Assembly: GCF_014191505.1 (NCBI RefSeq)
Contig: NZ_JACHWS010000001.1
Coordinates: forward strand, 1,674,001-1,738,000
Length of the DNA: 64,000 nucleotides
Source of the DNA: Hoyosella altamirensis
GTDB taxonomy: Bacteria > Actinomycetota > Actinomycetes > Mycobacteriales > Mycobacteriaceae
Direction of reading: 5' to 3'
Under the pieces are notes generated by a model. The model was not told the DNA's origin. It saw nothing but the letters and a program-made list of their open reading frames with translations, and searched no databases. Of the stretch, positions 26,210 to 34,938 are shown one piece after another; position 1 is the first letter of the stretch; each line of letters opens with the position of its first letter. The translations under genes were made by a program, and so were the position numbers.

Positions 26210-29200
26210 TCAGTCTCCTTCGAGATCGCCTTCGGTGCGCAGATACGCTTCCTTCAGTGCGCTGAGTGTGGCCGCGGATGGCTTCTCCCACATCCCGCGC
26301 TCGGCAGCTTCGAGAAGACGCTCCGCTATTCCATGCAGAGCCCACGGGTTCGATTCCTGCATGAACTTGCTGTTCGTCTCGTCAAGCACATAGTTGTCCG
26401 TTAACTGTTCGTACATCCAATCGGACACGACTCGGGCCGTGGCATCTAGCCCGAACAGATAGTCGACAGTCGCCGCCATTTCGAACGCCCCTTTGTACCC
26501 ATGACGGCGCATGGCGGCCATCCAGCGCGGGTTGACCACGCGAGCGCGGAACACACGCCGGGTTTCTTCGCTCAGCGTGCGGGTGCGAACGCTGTCGGGG
26601 CGAGTGCTGTCACCCACGTAGGCTTCGGGGTCTTTGCCTGTCAGTGCACGCACCGTCGCCACCATGCCTCCGTGATACTGGAAGTAATCGTCGGAGTCCG
26701 CGATGTCATGCTCACGGGTGTCGGTGTTCTTCACGGCCACACTTATGCGCCGGTAGGCGTCACGCATGTCGTCCGCTGCAGGCACACCGTCGAGGCCACG
26801 GCCGTACGCGTATCCGCCCCAGGCGGTGTAGACCTCGGCCAGGTCAGCGTCGGAGCGCCAGTTCTTCGCGTCGATCAGCTGCAGGAGTCCCGCACCGTAC
26901 GTACCTGGCTTCGAACCGAAGATCCGGGTGGTCGCACGTCGCTCGTCACCGTGCCGCTGGATATCCGCGGCGGCATGGGCTTTCACGAAGTTCTCTTCGG
27001 CCGGCTCGTCGAGCGCGGCCACCATGCGGAACGCGTCGTCGAGCAGCGCCAGAACGTGCGGGAACGCATCACGGAAGAAGCCACTGATACGCACCGTCAC
27101 ATCGATGCGCGGTCTGCTGAGTTCCTCGAGCGGTATCACCTCGAGCGAGCGGACACGGCGCGACGCTTCATCCCACACGGGGCGCACACCGATGAGAGCG
27201 AACACTTCCGCGATGTCGTCTCCTGAAGTCCGCATCGCGGACGTCCCCCATACGGAAAGGCCGACAGATCTGGGCCAGTCTCCCTGATCCGCGCGGTACC
27301 GCTCGACGAGTGACTCGGCCATCGCCTGCCCGGTCTCCCATGCCAGCCGCGAGGGGATGGCCTTGGGATCCACAGAATAGAAGTTGCGGCCCGTCGGGAG
27401 GACGTTGATCAGCCCCCGCAGCGGCGATCCGCTCGGCCCAGCCGGGATGAAGCCGCCCTCAAGCCCGTGCAGAATCCGCGGGATCTCGTCCCGGGTCGCC
27501 CGGAGGCGCGGAATGACTTCATCACATGTGAACTCGAGGATCCGCGCGACCGTGTCGTTGTCCGTGAGCTTGCGAACCTTTCTGCGCTTCCATTCTCTGG
27601 CCGCGAGCTGTTCGAGGAGGTGCCGAGCTTGCTCCTCCACATCGTCGACACGTGCCCGGCTCTCATCGCCGGCCTCACTCAAGCCTAAAGCTTCGCGCAG
27701 GCCAGGAACCGATTGCTCGCCGCCCCACATCTGGCGAGCCCGCAGCATCGCGAGAACCAGGTCGATCTCCTCGTCACCCTCCGGTGCCCGGCCGAGGATG
27801 TGCAGACCGTCGCGAATCTGAACATCCTTGATTTCGCACAGCCACCCATCGACGTGCAGCAGCATGTCGTCGAACTCTGCTTCGTGAGGACGCTCATCCA
27901 GGCCAAGATCATTATCCATTTTTGCCGCTGTCATCAGCGTCCAGATTTGCTGCCGGATCGCGGGGAGCTTCGCCGGGTCAAGCGCCGCGATGTTCGAGTG
28001 CTCATCGAGCAACTGCTCGAGCCGCTGGATGTCACCATAGGACTCGGCGCGAGCCATCGGGGGGATGAGATGGTCGACGAGTGTCGCATGAATACGGCGC
28101 TTAGCTTGGGTTCCCTCCCCCGGGTCGTTCACGAGGAAGGGGTAAATCAGCGGCATGTCCCCGATCGCGGCATCGGTCGCGCACGAAGCCGACAGGCCGA
28201 GGGTCTTACCGGGCAGCCACTCAAGATTGCCGTGTTTTCCGAGATGGATCATCACGTCGGCGCCGAAGCCACCCTCCTCGGGCGGGCCGGAGATCCAGCG
28301 GTACGCAGCCAGGTAGTGGTGACTTGGGGGCAAATCGGGATCGTGGTAAATCGCGACCGGGTTCTCTCCGAATCCGCGCGGCGGCTGGACCATGATCACC
28401 AGGTTCCCGAACTGCAACGCAGCGAGAACGATCTCGCCGCCCGATTTGTTCGATCGGTCGACAAACAGTTCACCTGGTGCAGGACCCCAGTGGCTTTCGA
28501 CATCCTCCCGGAGGTCCTTAGGAAGGGTGTCGAACCATCTCCGGTACTTCTTCGCTGAGATGCGGAGCGGGTTGGCTTCGAGCTGCGTCTCAGTCAGCCA
28601 GTTCGGGTCCTGTCCACCGGCGGCGATCAGCGCGTGAATCAGTTCGTCGCCGTTCCCCGAAGCCAGGCCGGGAACGGCGCCGTCACCGTCATCAGGTCCA
28701 AGGTCGTAACCGGCCTCACGCATCGCTCTGAGCAGATGAATCGCACTCGCCGGGGTGTCCAGCCCCACTGCATTGCCGATCCGGGCGTGCTTGGTCGGGT
28801 ACGCAGACAACATCAGTGCGACGCGCTTCTCGTGCGGCGCGATGCGCCCGAGCCGCGCATGCTTTACCGCGATACCCGCAACCCTGCCCGCACGCTCGGG
28901 ATCCGGAACGTAGGTCGACAACCCGTCGTCATCGATCTCCTTGAAGGAGAACGGAACCGTGATCAGCCTCCCGTCAAACTCCGGCACGGCTACCTGAGTG
29001 GCGACATCGAGTGGGGTAAGCCCATCATCATTGGCTTCCCACTGGGCCCGGCTGGAGGTGAGGCACAATCCTTGCAGAATCGGGATATCGAGGGCTGCCA
29101 GTGCCTCCACATCCCATGCTTCATCGTCGCCGCCAGCGCCGGCAGTCGCGGGTTTCGTTCCGCCCGCGGCGAGCACCGTTGCAACGATGGCGTCGCTCTG

Positions 29201-29812
29201 GCCCAGCGCATCGAGCAGTGCCGGGGCTGCGGTGCGCAGCGACGCGCAATAAATCGGGATCGCCTGCGCGCCCTGCGCTTCGATCGCGTCACTGAGCGCG
29301 TGCACATAGCCGGTGTTACCCGCAATGTGCTGGGCCCGGTAGTAGAGAACAGCAACAACGGGCGTGTTCTCCGGGTAGGCCACGACTTTACGTTCGAGGT
29401 ATCCCCAGTCCGGGAGCTGTTTCGGCTCTGCGAAGCCATACCCCGTGAGCAGAATCGTGTCCGACAGGAAGTTGAACAGCTGACCCAGGTTTTCCGCACC
29501 TCCCTGAGCCAGGTAGTTGTGCGTCTGCGCGGCGACGCCCGCGGGGACCGTGGACTCTTGCATCAGTTCGGCGTCCGGGGCGATCTCGCCGCTCACCACG
29601 ACCGTAGGCAGATCAGCTGCGAGGACCGCTTCGATGCCTTCTTCCCAGGCACGCTTGCCCCCGAGGATCCTCACTACGACGAGGTCCGCGCCGTCAAGCA
29701 ATCCTGGCAGGTCCGTCAGGTCGAGCCGCGCCGGGTTGCCCAGCCGGTAATCGGCCCCGCTTGCGCGGGCTGACAGCAAATCTGTGTCCGAAGTGGACAG
29801 AAGCAGGATCAC
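26210..29812 (-). CDS. cobN: Cobaltochelatase subunit CobN
   Basis: The large subunit (1200 residues) of the ATP-dependent aerobic cobaltochelatase that inserts cobalt into hydrogenobyrinic acid a,c-diamide, acting with CobS and CobT. It is a member of the CobN/BchH family: it opens ILLLSTSDTDLLSARASGA, and contains MIHLGKHGNLEWLPGKTLGLS-type segment (HGNLEWLPGK), GTSAMRTSGDDIAEV and YGYKGAFEMAATVDYLFG-like (HGYKGAFEMA). I set the start at the GTG at 29812 because GGGGAAAGG lies 6 bases upstream and because this matches the usual length of about 1200; a frame open to 30085 runs through the neighbouring scoB remnant and is rejected. No cobS/cobT genes are in this window. Confidence 0.95.
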   Translation of the reverse strand: MILLLSTSDTDLLSARASGADYRLGNPARLDLTDLPGLLDGADLVVVRILGGKRAWEEGIEAVLAADLPTVVVSGEIAPDAELMQESTVPAGVAAQTHNYLAQGGAENLGQLFNFLSDTILLTGYGFAEPKQLPDWGYLERKVVAYPENTPVVAVLYYRAQHIAGNTGYVHALSDAIEAQGAQAIPIYCASLRTAAPALLDALGQSDAIVATVLAAGGTKPATAGAGGDDEAWDVEALAALDIPILQGLCLTSSRAQWEANDDGLTPLDVATQVAVPEFDGRLITVPFSFKEIDDDGLSTYVPDPERAGRVAGIAVKHARLGRIAPHEKRVALMLSAYPTKHARIGNAVGLDTPASAIHLLRAMREAGYDLGPDDGDGAVPGLASGNGDELIHALIAAGGQDPNWLTETQLEANPLRISAKKYRRWFDTLPKDLREDVESHWGPAPGELFVDRSNKSGGEIVLAALQFGNLVIMVQPPRGFGENPVAIYHDPDLPPSHHYLAAYRWISGPPEEGGFGADVMIHLGKHGNLEWLPGKTLGLSASCATDAAIGDMPLIYPFLVNDPGEGTQAKRRIHATLVDHLIPPMARAESYGDIQRLEQLLDEHSNIAALDPAKLPAIRQQIWTLMTAAKMDNDLGLDERPHEAEFDDMLLHVDGWLCEIKDVQIRDGLHILGRAPEGDEEIDLVLAMLRARQMWGGEQSVPGLREALGLSEAGDESRARVDDVEEQARHLLEQLAAREWKRRKVRKLTDNDTVARILEFTCDEVIPRLRATRDEIPRILHGLEGGFIPAGPSGSPLRGLINVLPTGRNFYSVDPKAIPSRLAWETGQAMAESLVERYRADQGDWPRSVGLSVWGTSAMRTSGDDIAEVFALIGVRPVWDEASRRVRSLEVIPLEELSRPRIDVTVRISGFFRDAFPHVLALLDDAFRMVAALDEPAEENFVKAHAAADIQRHGDERRATTRIFGSKPGTYGAGLLQLIDAKNWRSDADLAEVYTAWGGYAYGRGLDGVPAADDMRDAYRRISVAVKNTDTREHDIADSDDYFQYHGGMVATVRALTGKDPEAYVGDSTRPDSVRTRTLSEETRRVFRARVVNPRWMAAMRRHGYKGAFEMAATVDYLFGLDATARVVSDWMYEQLTDNYVLDETNSKFMQESNPWALHGIAERLLEAAERGMWEKPSAATLSALKEAYLRTEGDLEGD

Positions 29813-29930
29813 GCGAAACCTTTCCCCGCCGGAGGTCACCCAGCCGTCAAACGACTGCTCATCGGGAGGGATGCTACCGGTTTGCCCCGCACGGCGCTGA
29901 GGCCCATTCGAGTGTCCCGCAGGGGTGAGG

Positions 29931-30205
29931 CCGTCAAAGTCGATGGTCAAGGGCATGGGCGGGGCAATGGATCTCGTCCACGGTGCCCGAAAAGTCATCG
30001 TCCTCATGGAGCATACCGACAAACATGGCAACCGAAGATCGTCGGCAAGTGCACCCTGCCACTCACCGGCAAAGCCGTGGTGCAACGCATCATAACCAGC
30101 ATCGCGGTCATCGACGTCACCAATAGCGGCCTGGTCCTAGCGGAGACCGCTCCTGGCGTCACCGAGGAGCAAGTCCGCGCCGCCACCGGCGCGCCTCTCA
30201 CTTGA
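29931..30205 (+). pseudogene. scoB: Remnant of 3-oxoacid CoA-transferase subunit B (frameshifted, 5'-truncated)
   Basis: The plus strand encodes two adjoining pieces of ScoB, the beta subunit of succinyl-CoA:3-ketoacid CoA-transferase. In the first frame (about 29937-30032) it reads [19 protein letters not shown] and [12 protein letters not shown]; then a single missing base at about 30032 (CAACCGAAG where CAACCCGAAG is expected) shifts to the frame [19 protein letters not shown] ... ETAPGVTEEQVRAATGAPLT, ending TGA at 30203. All N-terminal two thirds and the partner scoA are missing. Both pieces are highly conserved, so the decay is recent. It lies between cobN and the LysR gene and marks a deletion or insertion junction. 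Confidence 0.88.
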
Positions 30206-30250
30206 TCCCACTCGTCTGACCGATCTCGACGGCTAGTTCCGCACGACTCG

Positions 30251-31159
30251 TCACACCCCGGCTTTTCCTTCGCGGCGCGCAAGACGCACTAATTCGCCTG
30301 CGAGACCGGCGAGTTGCCTGGGCGGCCGCCACACCGCGCGAAGCGCTCGTACAAGATCGAGACCTTCGACGTCGACGAGTCGCAGCTCGCCGGAGCCTAG
30401 CTGGTCGCCGACAGCGAGCGTGCTCATTACAGCGGGCCCGACGCTGCCCAGCACGCTGGTGCGGATCGCTGCTGCACTTCCGAGTTCGATTAGTGGCTCA
30501 GCCCGGTCGTACTCCTGCAGGGCAAGGTCCAGGGTTGTGCGCGTCCCTGATCCTGGTTCTCGCACCAGCAGTGGCGTGGCCGCCAGTTCTGCCATAGTGA
30601 GTGGTTTACGCCGACGGGCCCAAGGGTGTGCTGGGTTGACCACCACGACTAGTCGATCACGGGCAACCGTGACGCTGTGCAGTCCGCGGGGCACAGTCGG
30701 CGATTCGACGAAGCCGACGTCGCACACACCGTCTGCAACTCGTTCGCACACGTGTGCCGAGTTGTGAACCTGGAGATGGACGGTAACTTCTGGGTGCATT
30801 CGATGGAATGAACCAAGCCAGGCAGGCATCAGGTGCTCTGCCACCGTCAAACTAGCGCCCAACGTCAGCTCTGCGGAGCGCTCCACACGCAAACCCGCCG
30901 CGACGTCAAGCAGCGTCGCGGCGTCTGCGAGGATCCGGCGCGCCCAGTGCGCAATCACCGTCCCCTCAGCTGTCAGTGTTGAGCCACTGGGATTTCGGCG
31001 CACCAGCGGAATTCCGAGATGTCGCTCGAGCTGTTTGATCGATCTGCTCGCGTTGGGCTGCGCGATCTCCGCCTTCCGGCTTGCGGCACTCAGGCTGCCG
31101 TGGTCATCCACTCCCACGAGGAGCGCCAGGACATGCAGATCAGGCAGGCGCTGGGACAT
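30251..31159 (-). CDS. LysR family transcriptional regulator (YeiE/CysB-like)
   Basis: A 302-residue LysR regulator. Winged helix-turn-helix at residues 7-66 (LSAASRKAEIAQPNASRSIKQLE), then the periplasmic-binding-protein-like effector domain from about 92. It is divergent from the yeiH-type transporter gene 101 bases away, the usual arrangement for LysR regulators controlling YeiH. A clear CATATC-N5-GATATG palindrome with the T-N11-A pattern lies between the two genes. The effector is unknown. ATG at 31159. Confidence 0.9.
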   Translation of the reverse strand: MSQRLPDLHVLALLVGVDDHGSLSAASRKAEIAQPNASRSIKQLERHLGIPLVRRNPSGSTLTAEGTVIAHWARRILADAATLLDVAAGLRVERSAELTLGASLTVAEHLMPAWLGSFHRMHPEVTVHLQVHNSAHVCERVADGVCDVGFVESPTVPRGLHSVTVARDRLVVVVNPAHPWARRRKPLTMAELAATPLLVREPGSGTRTTLDLALQEYDRAEPLIELGSAAAIRTSVLGSVGPAVMSTLAVGDQLGSGELRLVDVEGLDLVRALRAVWRPPRQLAGLAGELVRLARREGKAGV

Positions 31160-31187
31160 ACATAGATGATATAGCGCTACCGCTACA

Positions 31188-31204
31188 CATATCTGATTGA
31201 TATG
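31188..31204. promoter_or_regulatory. LysR-type operator
   Basis: Perfect inverted repeat CATATC-N5-GATATG, containing the T-N11-A core expected for LysR regulators, in the 101-base gap between the divergent LysR and YeiH-family genes. A second element, TAGCGCTA, sits 10 bases away at 31172-31179 and may be the activation subsite. Confidence 0.6.
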
Positions 31205-31260
31205 GGCCTATGCGAAAATAGCGGGTACTGCATCCGCCCGCGCTGCCAGACGATTGATGG

Positions 31261-32316
31261 GTGACCAACACGCACGCAGCCGCCGCGATGATGGAGAAAG
31301 AACCAGCGACGCGATCGGCGCGTTCTCGCCCGATCCGCGCCGTAGCGACGCTGAGCCCTGGGCTAGCGGCATGCGCCGTGGCAACAGCAATCGCGCTATC
31401 CGCGAACTACTATCTGTCCACCGTAAGCCCCTTGCTGGTTGGAATCGTCTGCGGTGTGCTTTTCGCGAACGTGGTACAGGTACCGCAGCGCATCCGTCCG
31501 GGCTTGCAGTTCTCGTCAAAACGACTGCTCCGTCTCGGCGTTGCCCTCCTCGGACTGCAGGTGATGTTTACTGACATCATCGGCCTCGGTTGGGGAATGC
31601 TCGCGGTGGCAGTTGGCGTCGTTTGCCTCGGGATCGCAGGAACGATGCTGGTCGGCAAGCTTCTTGGCCTTTCCTGGACGCAACGATTACTGATCGCATG
31701 CGGATTCTCGATCTGCGGTGCCGCCGCGGTCGCCGCCGCAAGCGGCGTCGTACGGCCAAAAGACAGAGAAGTGGTCACAGCCGTGGCGCTCGTAGTCATT
31801 CTCGGCACGCTTATGATCCCTGCCATTCCGCTGCTCTCCAGCGTGATTGGGTTGTCGAACACTGAAGCCGGGTTGTGGGCCGGGGGCTCAATCCACGAGA
31901 TCGCGCAGGTTGTGGCGGCGGGCAGCGTGATCGGCGGTACAGCTCTCAGCGCAGCCGTACTCATCAAACTCGCGCGGGTGCTCATGCTCGCCCCGGTGAT
32001 GGCGGTACTCAGCCTGCGGCAGCGCTTCAGAACAGACCTCGAAGCCGGGCAGAAACGTCCCCCGCTGATTCCGCTGTTCGTTCTCGGATTCCTCGCTTGT
32101 GCTGGCCTGCGCTCAATCGGGGCGCTCCCGGATGATGCCCTGTCTGCTATGTCCGTCCTGCAAACTGCGCTGCTTACCGCCGCCATGTTCGCACTCGGCG
32201 CTGACCTGCGCGTATCGGCTTTGCGTCAGGTCGGGGCGCGGCCCTTCATCCTCGCGGCAGTCTCGACCGTCTGGGTTGCGGGGCTCGCGCTCGCCGGGAT
32301 CTTCATCGCACGCTGA
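31261..32316 (+). CDS. YeiH/UPF0324 family putative sulfate exporter
   Basis: A 351-residue polytopic membrane protein with about ten hydrophobic helices. Family motifs: RLLRLGVALLGLQV, FSICGAAAVAAASGVV, GLWAGGSIHEIAQVVAAG and MFALGADLRVSALR. YeiH proteins are annotated as putative anion (sulfate or sulfite-related) exporters by family; no transport has been shown for this one. GTG start at 31261; in-frame ATGs at residues 10-11 are possible. It is under the control, most likely, of the divergent LysR gene through the palindrome upstream. Confidence 0.85.
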   Translation: MTNTHAAAAMMEKEPATRSARSRPIRAVATLSPGLAACAVATAIALSANYYLSTVSPLLVGIVCGVLFANVVQVPQRIRPGLQFSSKRLLRLGVALLGLQVMFTDIIGLGWGMLAVAVGVVCLGIAGTMLVGKLLGLSWTQRLLIACGFSICGAAAVAAASGVVRPKDREVVTAVALVVILGTLMIPAIPLLSSVIGLSNTEAGLWAGGSIHEIAQVVAAGSVIGGTALSAAVLIKLARVLMLAPVMAVLSLRQRFRTDLEAGQKRPPLIPLFVLGFLACAGLRSIGALPDDALSAMSVLQTALLTAAMFALGADLRVSALRQVGARPFILAAVSTVWVAGLALAGIFIAR

Positions 32317-32379
32317 ACTCCAGGTAAGGACGCAGACACGCAACCCTGCTCGCACCGCCCGCGTCTCGGCTGGACGTAC

Positions 32380-32394
32380 CCGGGCATTGCCCGG
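32380..32394 (+). terminator. Short GC hairpin after the YeiH gene
   Basis: CCGGGC-N3-GCCCGG, 64 bases after the YeiH stop, followed by AATATGG. It is short but GC-rich; a possible terminator. Confidence 0.4.
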
Positions 32395-32411
32395 AATATG
32401 GGACGATGTAA

Positions 32412-32444
32412 TGAGTCGCATCACACCACAGCGCTGATGTGACT
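32412..32444. promoter_or_regulatory. Inverted repeat upstream of GAF-LuxR gene
   Basis: AGTCGCATCA at 32414-32423 and TGATGTGACT at 32435-32444 form 10-base arms with one mismatch, centred 21 bases apart (two helical turns). The left arm belongs to a 13-base element (TGAGTCGCATCAC, 32412-32424) that recurs with two changes upstream of the MHS transporter gene at 33401-33413. It is a candidate operator for the regulator encoded next. Confidence 0.55.
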
Positions 32445-32480
32445 TACCCGATATGTCAAAACCTGACTCGTGAGGAGACC

Positions 32481-33350
32481 ATGGAAGCCAGCGTTCACGA
32501 CGCAATGCGATCCGCGCTACGGCGAGTTAAGGCGGACACGCAGCTCCCTGTCGTGTTCTCGGGCGATTACACCGGGAAAACGCTGACACTGAATCGGTTC
32601 ATCGGGATGCGGACCGACGGTCTTCGGAATCTGTCGGTTGAGAGCGGGGCGGGACTGGGTGGGCGCTGCGCCGTCACCGGGCGACCGCTGGTGGTGACCG
32701 ACTATACGAGCAGCGACAACATCTCGCGCGAGTATGTCAACAATGTGCGGCTCGAAGGTCTCCGCGGGATGCTCGCCGTTCCGGTCGTCGTGAACAAGGT
32801 CGTGCGAGCTGTTCTCTACGGGGCAGTCCGCGAGGCAACGAACTTCGGCGACTCCGTTCGGGGCGCCCTCCTCACCTCCGCTAAGGAACTCGGTGACGAA
32901 CTGCGAGTCCGCGAGGAAGTCGCGCGGCGCGCCGAACAAGCTGAGTTCATGCGGGCTGACCTCAAAGCTGAAATGGCAGGCACCGACCGCGAGACCCTGC
33001 GGTTATTGCACAGTGAGCTCCGCGCCATCGCTGCGCAGATCCCCGACCCGGATCTCCGCGAACGACTCACCAAGGCGGGCAGCGCACTCGTGGCAGTGGG
33101 TCAGCAGGCTGCGCCGGCTTCGACGCCCGCCACGAAGCCGGCGCTACTTCAGGTACCCACACTGGCCCCGCGCGAGATCGACGTTCTGTCCCAAGTAGCG
33201 CTCGGGTGCACGAACGCTGAAATAGCGTCCCAGCTCGCCCTCTCTGCAGAAACCGTGAAAGCGTACTTGCGCAGTGCCGCAATGAAACTCGGCACCCGCA
33301 CGCGAATGGAATCAGTCACGCGGGCGCGTTTACTCGGCTACCTTCCCTGA
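32481..33350 (+). CDS. GAF-domain LuxR-type transcriptional regulator
   Basis: A 289-residue regulator. Residues about 20-150 form a GAF-like sensor (LRNLSVESGAGLGGRCAVTGRPLVVTDY and LRGMLAVPVVVNKVVRAVLYG), a helical linker follows (about 150-205) and the last 60 residues are a LuxR/GerE helix-turn-helix (LAPREIDVLSQVALGCTNAE, IASQLALSAETVKAYLRS). Similar proteins are common in Rhodococcus and Gordonia next to acyl-CoA ligases and transporters for carboxylic acids. It likely controls itself and the MHS transporter/ligase operon. ATG at 32481 just behind GAGGAG; a frame to 32439 has no signal. Confidence 0.83.
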   Translation: MEASVHDAMRSALRRVKADTQLPVVFSGDYTGKTLTLNRFIGMRTDGLRNLSVESGAGLGGRCAVTGRPLVVTDYTSSDNISREYVNNVRLEGLRGMLAVPVVVNKVVRAVLYGAVREATNFGDSVRGALLTSAKELGDELRVREEVARRAEQAEFMRADLKAEMAGTDRETLRLLHSELRAIAAQIPDPDLRERLTKAGSALVAVGQQAAPASTPATKPALLQVPTLAPREIDVLSQVALGCTNAEIASQLALSAETVKAYLRSAAMKLGTRTRMESVTRARLLGYLP

Positions 33351-33400
33351 GCTTTCGGAGTGCCCCCTGAGCACTACACCCTTTCGGGGGTATTGGTGCG

Positions 33401-33456
33401 TGACCCGCATCACTACCTTTTGTCTTACACCAGACAACCTGCCCGATATTTCGGGC
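33401..33456. promoter_or_regulatory. Promoter region of MHS transporter with shared element and two palindromes
   Basis: TGACCCGCATCAC (33401-33413) matches 11 of 13 bases of the element before the GAF-LuxR gene. It is followed by TGTCT-N6-AGACA (33421-33436) and GCCCGA-N4-TCGGGC (33441-33456). The core CCCGATAT occurs here (33442-33449) and also upstream of the regulator gene (32447-32454), which suggests common control. Confidence 0.5.
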
Positions 33457-33469
33457 TTGATCCGAGAGA

Positions 33470-34894
33470 GTGAGACAAAGGGTGTCTACGATTCGTACTG
33501 CCCCACCGCCACCGCCTCCACCGCCGCAAGCCACAGCTCCGTCGGCACACAAGGATCCCAATCAGAAGAAGACGAGCATGCGCCGCGTGGCGGCAGCGAG
33601 CTCGATCGGCACCACGATCGAGTTCTACGACTTCTTCATCTTTGGTACCGCCGCAGCGCTAGTGTTCCCCGCGGTATTCTTCCCCGCGGCCGATCCGGTA
33701 GCGGGCACCCTCGCCTCGTTCGCGGCATTCGCCGTCGCGTTCTTCGCACGGCCTGTAGGCGCTATTCTGTTCGGCCACTTCGGTGACAAAATCGGCCGCA
33801 AGCGCACCCTCGTGTGGACGCTGCTCATTATGGGCTTCGCGACGGTCGGCATCGGGCTGCTGCCTGGCTATCAAACAGGTGTCTTCGGCCTCTTTGAAGG
33901 CGGCATTGGGATCTGGGCGCCAATCCTGCTGGTCACAGCCCGATTCTTGCAGGGCTTCGCCGTCGGCGGCGAATGGGCCGGTGCGACGTTGCTGACCGCG
34001 GAGTACGCCCCCCAGGGGAAGCGCGGGCTGTACGCGATGTTCCCCCAGCTGGGTCCCGCTTTTGCTTTCTTCCTCTCCAGCGCCACATTCCTCATCGCCA
34101 GCCTCACGCTCGGCACAACCAGCACCGCGTTCCTCGAGTACGGATGGCGTATTCCGTTCATCCTGTCCTTCGCGCTTGTCGCAGTCGGACTCTGGGTCCG
34201 CCTCGCTGTTGCTGAAACCCCCGTCTTCCGCGAGAAGCTCGAGAAGAGGGCCGCAACACCGTCTGCTGATGTGCCCGCCGCCAACAAGCTGCCGTTCCTC
34301 GACGCGTTCCGGTACCAGAGCAAAGAGATCTTCATCGCAGCCGGTGCGCTCGCGAGCTTGTTCTCCCTCTTCTACATGGGCACCGCCTTCATGACGAACT
34401 ACGGTGTCGGCACACTGGAGCTGTCCCGGAACTACGTCCTCGCGATGGGCATGCTCGCCGCAGTGTTCTTCGGTCTTTCCACCGCCGCTTCAGCGCTGTG
34501 GTCCGATCGCATCGGGCGCCGCAAGGTCATCATGGTCTCCTGCGGCCTGGCGATCCCCTGGGTACTCGTGCTGTTCCCGATCCTGAACATGGGCGGCCCG
34601 CTGGCCTTCGCTATCGGCCTTTTCGGCACGCTCACCATCTTCGGTGTCGCCTATGGCCCGGCTGGCGCACTGCTGCCAGAGATGTTCCAGGCCAGGTATC
34701 GCTACACCGGTGCGGGCATGGGCTACAACCTCGCCGGCATTCTCGGTGGTGCACTTCCGCCGCTGATCGCCGCACCGCTCATCGCAGGGCCCGGCGCCAT
34801 CTGGGTTGGTGTCATGCTCGCCGCGCTGTCCACCATCAGCGTCCTGTGCACCTACAAGATCCTCGAGACGAAGGACCGCAACATCAACGCCTGA
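33470..34894 (+). CDS. MFS transporter, metabolite:H+ symporter (MHS) family
   Basis: A 474-residue transporter with twelve predicted helices. The MHS signatures are ASSIGTTIEFYDFFIFGTAAAL at the first helix, FARPVGAILFGHFGDKIGRK between helices 2 and 3, and RFLQGFAVGGEWAGA. This family (ShiA, KgtP, ProP, PcaK-like) brings in carboxylates or osmolytes with protons. The N-terminus has an odd run of eight prolines (about 12-19) before the membrane part. GTG at 33470 or 33482 may be used. The acyl-CoA ligase gene starts 44 bases downstream, so the imported substrate is probably an acid that is then activated with CoA. Confidence 0.87.
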   Translation: MRQRVSTIRTAPPPPPPPPQATAPSAHKDPNQKKTSMRRVAAASSIGTTIEFYDFFIFGTAAALVFPAVFFPAADPVAGTLASFAAFAVAFFARPVGAILFGHFGDKIGRKRTLVWTLLIMGFATVGIGLLPGYQTGVFGLFEGGIGIWAPILLVTARFLQGFAVGGEWAGATLLTAEYAPQGKRGLYAMFPQLGPAFAFFLSSATFLIASLTLGTTSTAFLEYGWRIPFILSFALVAVGLWVRLAVAETPVFREKLEKRAATPSADVPAANKLPFLDAFRYQSKEIFIAAGALASLFSLFYMGTAFMTNYGVGTLELSRNYVLAMGMLAAVFFGLSTAASALWSDRIGRRKVIMVSCGLAIPWVLVLFPILNMGGPLAFAIGLFGTLTIFGVAYGPAGALLPEMFQARYRYTGAGMGYNLAGILGGALPPLIAAPLIAGPGAIWVGVMLAALSTISVLCTYKILETKDRNINA

Positions 34895-34938
34895 CCCGGC
34901 GCGTTGCTCCTCCTACCTCCACGATTGGACGACAAGAC

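Noticed and set aside
28634-29773. Long open frames on the plus strand within cobN, and similar ones inside other large genes
   Set aside because: They have no ribosome sites or recognisable domains and mirror the GC-rich third positions of the real gene on the opposite strand.
29813-30085. Longer N-terminus for cobN, or a cobalamin riboswitch before it
   Set aside because: The extra frame overlaps the scoB remnant, and the GTG at 29812 has a good ribosome site. I found no B12-box-like sequence in the 118 bases upstream of cobN.
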